Origin: Verrucomicrobiota bacterium
Lineage (GTDB): Bacteria > Verrucomicrobiota > Verrucomicrobiia > Verrucomicrobiales > Akkermansiaceae
Length of the DNA: 5,551 bases
Assembly (NCBI GenBank): GCA_026397695.1
Contig: JAPLUJ010000404.1
Span: 1-5,551 of the forward strand
Direction of reading: 5' to 3'
The notes under the pieces are model-generated. The model was not told where the DNA came from and searched no databases. It saw only the letters and a program-made list of their open reading frames with translations. Made by a program: the position numbers and the translations under genes. Position 1 is the stretch's first letter, and each line of letters starts with the position of its first letter. Shown piece by piece: positions 1 to 5,551 of the stretch.

Positions 1-162
1 TCGGTTCACGGCACGGGTTTTCTCGGCCGCGCGGATTGCGGCATCCACCGCGGCCCATCTATCAGGCCATGCGCCGGCCCCAGAATCGGCATTTCCCGCG
101 CCACCGATCTGCGCTGGCGTTTCGGCGATCCGTCATCGCCCTCGCTGAGCCGCAAGTTTTGA
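1..162 (+). CDS. C-terminal end of a probable DNA-3-methyladenine glycosylase (AAG/MPG family), 5' partial
   Basis: The plus frame starting at base 1 is open to a TGA at 160-162 and gives 53 residues with GC-rich third positions. Its last third contains GPRIGIS, then ATDLRWRF, then a terminal LSRKF. This matches what I recall of the C-terminus of AAG-type 3-methyladenine DNA glycosylases: a PRIGI-like strand, a few residues, W-R-F/Y, then a short tail ending in (V/L)SR. Those enzymes excise alkylated purines from DNA in base excision repair. The catalytic region lies outside the window, so the call rests on the tail alone. The gene ends 15 bases before the end of the convergent ArsR-methyltransferase gene, a normal tail-to-tail arrangement that supports it being real. 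Minus-strand frames here are interrupted or lack a good start. The alternative is an unrelated protein with a similar tail. Confidence 0.5.
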   Translation, partial: SVHGTGFLGRADCGIHRGPSIRPCAGPRIGISRATDLRWRFGDPSSPSLSRKF

Positions 163-177
163 TGCATGGACAACCCG

Positions 178-1095
178 TCACGGCCGCACCCCGATGCCTA
201 ACAGCGTCTGGAAGTTCGGGGCGGTGCTTTCGCGGTCGGCGACGAGGGTTTCGATGCGCTGGAAGCCCGCTTTTCCCAACATCGCCGCGAGGCCGCTTTC
301 GGAGAATCCGAGCCAGCGGTCGGCGTAGAGTTCGCGGGCTTCCTCGAAATGGTGGTGGACGAGATCGAGCACGATGAGCCGGCCGCCGGGTTTGAGGATG
401 CGGAAGGCGGCGTGGATTGCCCGTTGCGGGTGTTCCGCGTGGTGCAGGGCTTGGCTGAGGATGGCGAGATCCAGCGATTGCTCATCGATCGGCGGATCCT
501 CGATATTGCCGAGGCGGTATTCCAAATTGGTTAGACCGTTGCGGCTGGCGAGGGTCTGGCCGAATTCGACCATTTTCGGGGATAGATCCACGGCGATGAC
601 CTTGTCGGCACGTTGTGCGAGCAGTTGCGCCAAGGTGCCTTCGCCGGCACCGAGGTCGGCCACGATCTGGTAATTGAGCACTTTGATGAGGGCCTCGGCG
701 AGCGCCTTCCACGAACGGCCGGGGACGTAATCCTTGCCGAAGCGGCCGGCCAACTCGTCGAAATAGGCGCGCGCGTGGTCCCGGCGTTTTTCTAGCAGAT
801 GCCGGAGCGCCGCCATGTCCGCGGCGACTGCTGGCACTTCCTGGGCGGCAAGGCGGGCGACTTCCATGAGATCCGGCGCCGCCACGCAGGAATACATGTT
901 GTTTTTCCCGCTGCGTTCATCGATCACCAACCCCGCCGTCTTGAGTTGCGAGAGCTGGGTGGAAATCCGGCTTTGGCCCATGCCCAGGATCTCCTGGAGT
1001 TCCACCACCGACAACGCATCGCTGCCCACCAACATCAAAATCCGCAGGCGGGTAGGGTCGGCAAGTAATTTCAGTGATTTTAGCATTGACGCCAT
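178..1095 (-). CDS. ArsR-family helix-turn-helix regulator fused to a class I SAM-dependent methyltransferase domain
   Basis: A 305-residue protein counted from the ATG at 1095. Residues 4-75 are an ArsR-type winged helix: [13 protein letters not shown] opens it, the recognition helix is about 39-55 ([19 protein letters not shown]), and a wing follows around 58-70. The ELCVC metal site of arsenic-sensing ArsR proteins is absent. After a helical linker comes a Rossmann methyltransferase fold: motif [11 protein letters not shown] at 145-154, an acidic end to strand 2 in VIAVD at 166-170, and [12 protein letters not shown] at 234-245. It should bind DNA as a dimer and bind SAM or SAH. Whether it still methylates anything is unknown. 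It is divergent from metK, so control of metK and perhaps ahcY in response to SAM or SAH is the natural inference, as for SahR. The frame stays open to a GTG at 1152, with ATGs at 1119, 1095 and 1086. I chose 1095 because ArsR domains normally begin just before the LKLLADPTR helix; 1086 is nearly as good. Confidence 0.9.
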   Translation of the reverse strand: MASMLKSLKLLADPTRLRILMLVGSDALSVVELQEILGMGQSRISTQLSQLKTAGLVIDERSGKNNMYSCVAAPDLMEVARLAAQEVPAVAADMAALRHLLEKRRDHARAYFDELAGRFGKDYVPGRSWKALAEALIKVLNYQIVADLGAGEGTLAQLLAQRADKVIAVDLSPKMVEFGQTLASRNGLTNLEYRLGNIEDPPIDEQSLDLAILSQALHHAEHPQRAIHAAFRILKPGGRLIVLDLVHHHFEEARELYADRWLGFSESGLAAMLGKAGFQRIETLVADRESTAPNFQTLLGIGVRP

Positions 1096-1114
1096 GGCAA
1101 GCCGGTTATATCTA
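1086..1114 (+). promoter_or_regulatory. Candidate metK promoter (weak)
   Basis: TTGACG at 1086-1091 and TATCTA at 1109-1114 are 17 bases apart, and transcription would start about 30 bases before the metK ATG. The -35 is a good match and the -10 is poor. TATATC at 1107-1112 is a better -10 but leaves a 15-base spacer. The -35 overlaps the start codons of the divergent regulator gene, so binding on one side would affect the other. Sigma-70-like consensus is assumed. Confidence 0.25.
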
Positions 1115-1132
1115 CGCATCACGATTTGACGA
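1105..1132 (-). promoter_or_regulatory. Candidate promoter for the ArsR-methyltransferase gene (weak)
   Basis: On the minus strand, TATAAC (bases 1110 to 1105) is a five-of-six match to a -10 box. TCGTCA (1132 to 1127) sits 16 bases upstream as a poor -35. Transcription would begin close to 1098, giving an almost leaderless message for the ATG at 1095 or about 12 bases of leader for the ATG at 1086. The box lies back to back with the candidate metK -10, so the two promoters would overlap. Confidence 0.25.
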
Positions 1133-1136
1133 TACG
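1115..1136. promoter_or_regulatory. Imperfect palindrome in the divergent intergenic region, possible ArsR-type operator
   Basis: CGCATC at 1115-1120 and GATACG at 1131-1136 form an inverted repeat with a 10-base gap and one mismatch in six pairs. It lies between the two divergent genes, downstream of the candidate metK -10 and overlapping the regulator's candidate -35, so a dimer bound here could repress both. ArsR proteins usually bind such dyads near promoters. The match is short and could be chance. Confidence 0.25.
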
Positions 1137-1152
1137 AAAAAACAAAAAACAC

Positions 1153-2349
<1,197 letters not shown>

Positions 2350-2351
2350 TC

Positions 2352-2403
2352 AGATAAAAGACGCAAGACTTCAAGACGCAAGACGCAAGATAAAGAAAAG
2401 AAG
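2352..2403 (+). repeat. Left arm: degenerate 7-base repeat array (AAGACGC), inverted relative to the right arm
   Basis: The array begins three bases after the metK stop. AAGACGC occurs exactly at 2358, 2373 and 2380, with variants AAGACTTC at 2365 and AAGATAA at 2387, then an AAAGAAAAGAAG tail at 2392-2403. The tail is purine-rich and ends 8 bases before the ATG of the four-helix-bundle gene, so it may also help ribosome binding. The strand is strongly purine-biased, the opposite of the right arm. Confidence 0.85.
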
Positions 2404-2411
2404 ATATCGCC

Positions 2412-2791
2412 ATGCCATTACACCACTTCGAAGATTTAGAGGTTTGGAAGCGAAGTGCTAGGCTGGCGGTTTCCATTCTTGAACTGATTGATCCCGTAAA
2501 GCTATACGCCTTACGGGATCAGATGGCTCGCTCTTGCATTTCTGTTCCTTCAAACATTGCCGAAGGAGCCGAGCGCGAAAGTGATCGCGAGTTCCGGCGT
2601 TTTTTAGCCATTGCCAAGGGCTCATCGGGCGAGCTCCGCACCCAACTATATATCGGAATCAAAGCTGGCATCTTCAGTACCGAGGTCGCTACGCCTCTGA
2701 TTCAGGAAGCCAAGGAAATCTCCTCCATGATCGAAGGCCTCCGCAAGCGACTGGGCGGAGCAGGCATCATCAACACGCTGCTGTCATTCTT

Positions 2792-2798
<7 letters not shown>
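2412..2798 (+). CDS. Four-helix-bundle protein of the S23 / 23S rRNA intervening-sequence family
   Basis: A complete 128-residue protein. Family hallmarks are clear: an N-terminal HFEDLEVWKRSARLA (5-19), LRDQMARSCISVPSNIAEG (34-52), REFRRFLAIAKGSSGELRTQL (59-79) and a C-terminal helix EAKEISSMIEGLRKRL (99-114). The length is typical of the family. Members fold as a four-helix bundle and form pentamers; they were first found encoded within 23S rRNA intervening sequences, and a relative (bAvd) assists diversity-generating retroelements. The function of stand-alone copies is not established, though nucleic-acid binding is suspected. No reverse transcriptase or variable repeat is seen here. It is enclosed by inverted heptad arrays, and its last codons and stop fall within the pyrimidine-rich right arm. 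Codon use is more AT-rich than in the neighbours. AAGAAG at 2398-2403 is a weak ribosome binding site. Confidence 0.92.
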
Positions 2799-4194
<1,396 letters not shown>

Positions 4195-4267
4195 GGTTCG
4201 CGCGTGTTTTGGTCATTGCTAATCCATGTCCTCGATGCGAGGTTCGGCGGTGCTACGCACGCATGGC

Positions 4268-4981
4268 ATGAGTGATTCGGATAATCTAGGAATCGTTTAC
4301 AACATCACCCGCAATAACGGGGAACGGATGTGCTTTGGCATCGAACTGGATCCGGACACCCTGGAAATCGTGCCGAATCGACGGGACGAGGGCTCGGAGT
4401 GGACGAAGCTCGGCAACTGCAGGTGCCAATGCTGCACGCTCGACCCGGCGGTCCACGAGCACTGCCCCATTGCCACCAACATGGGAGATCTGATGGATTT
4501 TCTCAGGGACGCCGAATCCTACGAGGTGGTCACGGTCGAGGTCGTGACGCGCGAACGCACCACCATTAAAAAGACCCAACTCCAAGCGGTCGCGTCTTCC
4601 CTCATGGGCATCATCATGGTTGCGAGCGGCTGTCCGGTGCTGAGCAAGCTGCGACCGATGGTCGAGTTTCATCTGCCCTTCGCCTCATGGCACGAGACGA
4701 CCTATCGCACGGTCACCATGTATCTGTTCGCCCAGTATTTCATCTACAAGAAAGGTGGCCGGCCGGACTGGGACCTGAAGCATCTGGTCACACTGTTTGA
4801 TGATATCAAGGTCATCAACGTCTCGTTCTGCCGCAGACTCGACACCGTGCGCACCAACGACGCGAGCGTGAACTCCGTCAACGTGCTGTCGTCGTTCGGA
4901 ATGCTCACCCAAATGGTGCTTGAACTAAACGAGTTGCAGCACTGGGAAAAGATCTTCTCCACCTATTATCCGGACATGTGA
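4268..4981 (+). CDS. Cysteine-rich protein of an uncharacterised conserved family (probably DUF6901)
   Basis: A 237-residue protein counted from the ATG at 4268. The frame is open to an ATG at 4226, but the 14 extra residues look unlike a real N-terminus, and homologues as I recall them begin close to the VYNI strand. The N-terminal part (10-48) looks like beta strands, with IELDPDTLEIV at 25-35. Then comes a dense possible metal site: Cys 51, 53, 55, 56 and 66 with His 63 and His 65, ending in HCPIA. The middle has GIIMVASGCPVL (114-125) and RPMVEFHLPFASWHETTYR (129-147), followed by a helical C-terminus containing NDASVNSVNVLSSFGM. No signal peptide or clear transmembrane helix is seen. The layout resembles what I remember of DUF6901, but the family number is from memory and the function is unknown. 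It begins 73 bases after ahcY on the same strand and may be co-transcribed. No Shine-Dalgarno is visible. Confidence 0.85.
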   Translation: MSDSDNLGIVYNITRNNGERMCFGIELDPDTLEIVPNRRDEGSEWTKLGNCRCQCCTLDPAVHEHCPIATNMGDLMDFLRDAESYEVVTVEVVTRERTTIKKTQLQAVASSLMGIIMVASGCPVLSKLRPMVEFHLPFASWHETTYRTVTMYLFAQYFIYKKGGRPDWDLKHLVTLFDDIKVINVSFCRRLDTVRTNDASVNSVNVLSSFGMLTQMVLELNELQHWEKIFSTYYPDM

Positions 4982-5051
4982 CAAAAGTCTCGCCAGCTTG
5001 GCCGGTTTCAGCTTTTCTGTAACTGTGGATTCAGGTCTATCCCACCTCGCC

Positions 5052-5551
5052 ATGAAAACCACCGTCAGTATCCTACGGGCGGCCGTTGTTGGCTGTCTAA
5101 CCAGCGCAGCCTGCGGCCAAACGCCCGCCAACAACCTGTTCGCCAATGCGCAGGTGATCACCGGCGTTTTCGGAAACGTCACCGGGACCAATGTCAATGC
5201 CACACTGGAGACAGGCGAACCAACGACCACGGCCGGACGGACGGGAGGCAAATCCGTCTGGTTCCGATGGGTGGCGCCTGCTGCTGGTTCGTTCACCTTC
5301 CGCCTCACGGCGGCTTTCGATTCACAACTGGCCGTTTACACCGGGACTGCCGTCGGCAGCCTGATATCTGTCGCCGAAAGCGATTCGTCGGGATCCGGTG
5401 GCGACGCGGTGACATTTTCAACGACGCAGAACACCAACTATCAGATCAGGATCGACGGTTATCTGTCTCAGACCGGCGTTTTCACCCTGAATTGGTCTGC
5501 CAATCCCGTGTATGAAAAGCTCTTCAGCTTCACGGACGCCTCCGCGAGGTT
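5052..5551 (+). CDS. Exported protein with an N-terminal PPC-like domain, 3' partial
   Basis: The frame from the ATG at 5052 stays open to the window end, giving 166 residues. Residues 1-22 look like a Sec signal peptide: basic start, hydrophobic AAVVGCL, and a possible cleavage after ACG at 20-22. A lipoprotein reading with Cys 21 is less likely because Ser, not Leu, is at -3. The mature start PANNLFANAQVITG, followed by TGTNVNATLETGEP, GGKSVWFRWVAPAAG, DSQLAVYTG, NTNYQIRIDGY and FTLNWS, is the beta-sandwich pattern of PPC-like (bacterial pre-peptidase C-terminal) domains that head many large secreted proteins in Verrucomicrobia. The final residues (YEKLFSFTDAS) could begin a second repeat domain, too short to name. 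Role cannot be told; surface or secreted function is inferred. The pyrimidine-rich leader lacks a Shine-Dalgarno, and the 70-base gap before it holds no convincing promoter. Confidence 0.85.
   Translation, partial: MKTTVSILRAAVVGCLTSAACGQTPANNLFANAQVITGVFGNVTGTNVNATLETGEPTTTAGRTGGKSVWFRWVAPAAGSFTFRLTAAFDSQLAVYTGTAVGSLISVAESDSSGSGGDAVTFSTTQNTNYQIRIDGYLSQTGVFTLNWSANPVYEKLFSFTDASAR

Noticed and set aside
36..377. Plus-strand 113-codon frame rich in Arg
   Set aside because: It overlaps the methyltransferase gene antisense and is composed of low-complexity Arg/Pro/Gly residues typical of a shadow frame in GC-rich DNA.
1126..1152. TTG-initiated nine-codon extension of metK
   Set aside because: It lies in the promoter gap, adds MTIRKNKKH before the conserved start, and the ATG at 1153 matches the family beginning.
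1096..1152. GTG-initiated extension of the ArsR-methyltransferase gene to 1152
   Set aside because: It would abut the metK ATG and leave no room for the regulator's own promoter; the added [11 protein letters not shown] is not part of an ArsR domain.
4230..4242. CCTCG-ATG-CGAGG hairpin after ahcY
   Set aside because: The stem is five pairs with no following T tract, so it is not a convincing terminator.
4992..5015. GCCA-GCT-TGGC hairpin followed by a distant TTTT
   Set aside because: A four-pair stem separated from a short T run by about ten bases is too weak for an intrinsic terminator.

Overview
The window looks like chromosomal DNA from a high-GC member of the Verrucomicrobia/Verrucomicrobiales or a close relative. 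This rests on the style of the MetK and AhcY proteins, an exported protein with a PPC-like domain at the right end, GC-rich third codon positions, and the near absence of Shine-Dalgarno sequences. The placement is inference; no rRNA or marker tree is available.

Layout from left to right: (1) the last 53 codons of a plus-strand gene, probably an AAG-type DNA-3-methyladenine glycosylase, end 15 bases from the end of (2) a minus-strand gene for an ArsR-type helix-turn-helix fused to a class I SAM-dependent methyltransferase domain. (3) A short divergent promoter region separates it from (4) a complete metK (S-adenosylmethionine synthetase). (5) Next comes a small four-helix-bundle (S23 / 23S rRNA intervening-sequence type) gene, enclosed by two oppositely oriented arrays of a degenerate 7-base repeat (AAGACGC on the left, TCTTGCG on the right). 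(6) Then comes ahcY (S-adenosylhomocysteine hydrolase), broken by an internal deletion of roughly 104 bases that shifts the frame and removes the conserved DDGGD segment. (7) A cysteine-rich protein of an uncharacterised family follows (I believe DUF6901). (8) The window ends inside a secreted protein with an N-terminal PPC-like domain.

The core is the activated-methyl cycle: MetK makes SAM, methyltransferases turn it into SAH, and AhcY removes SAH. A divergent ArsR regulator carrying its own SAM/SAH-binding fold is a natural candidate sensor for this pair, comparable to the SahR regulators of Proteobacteria. The unexpected items are the repeat-flanked four-helix-bundle gene between metK and ahcY, which looks like an inserted element related in design to rRNA intervening sequences, and the disrupted ahcY.

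No rRNA, tRNA, CRISPR array, recognised riboswitch, transposase or strong intrinsic terminator was seen. All intergenic gaps are shorter than 100 bases.
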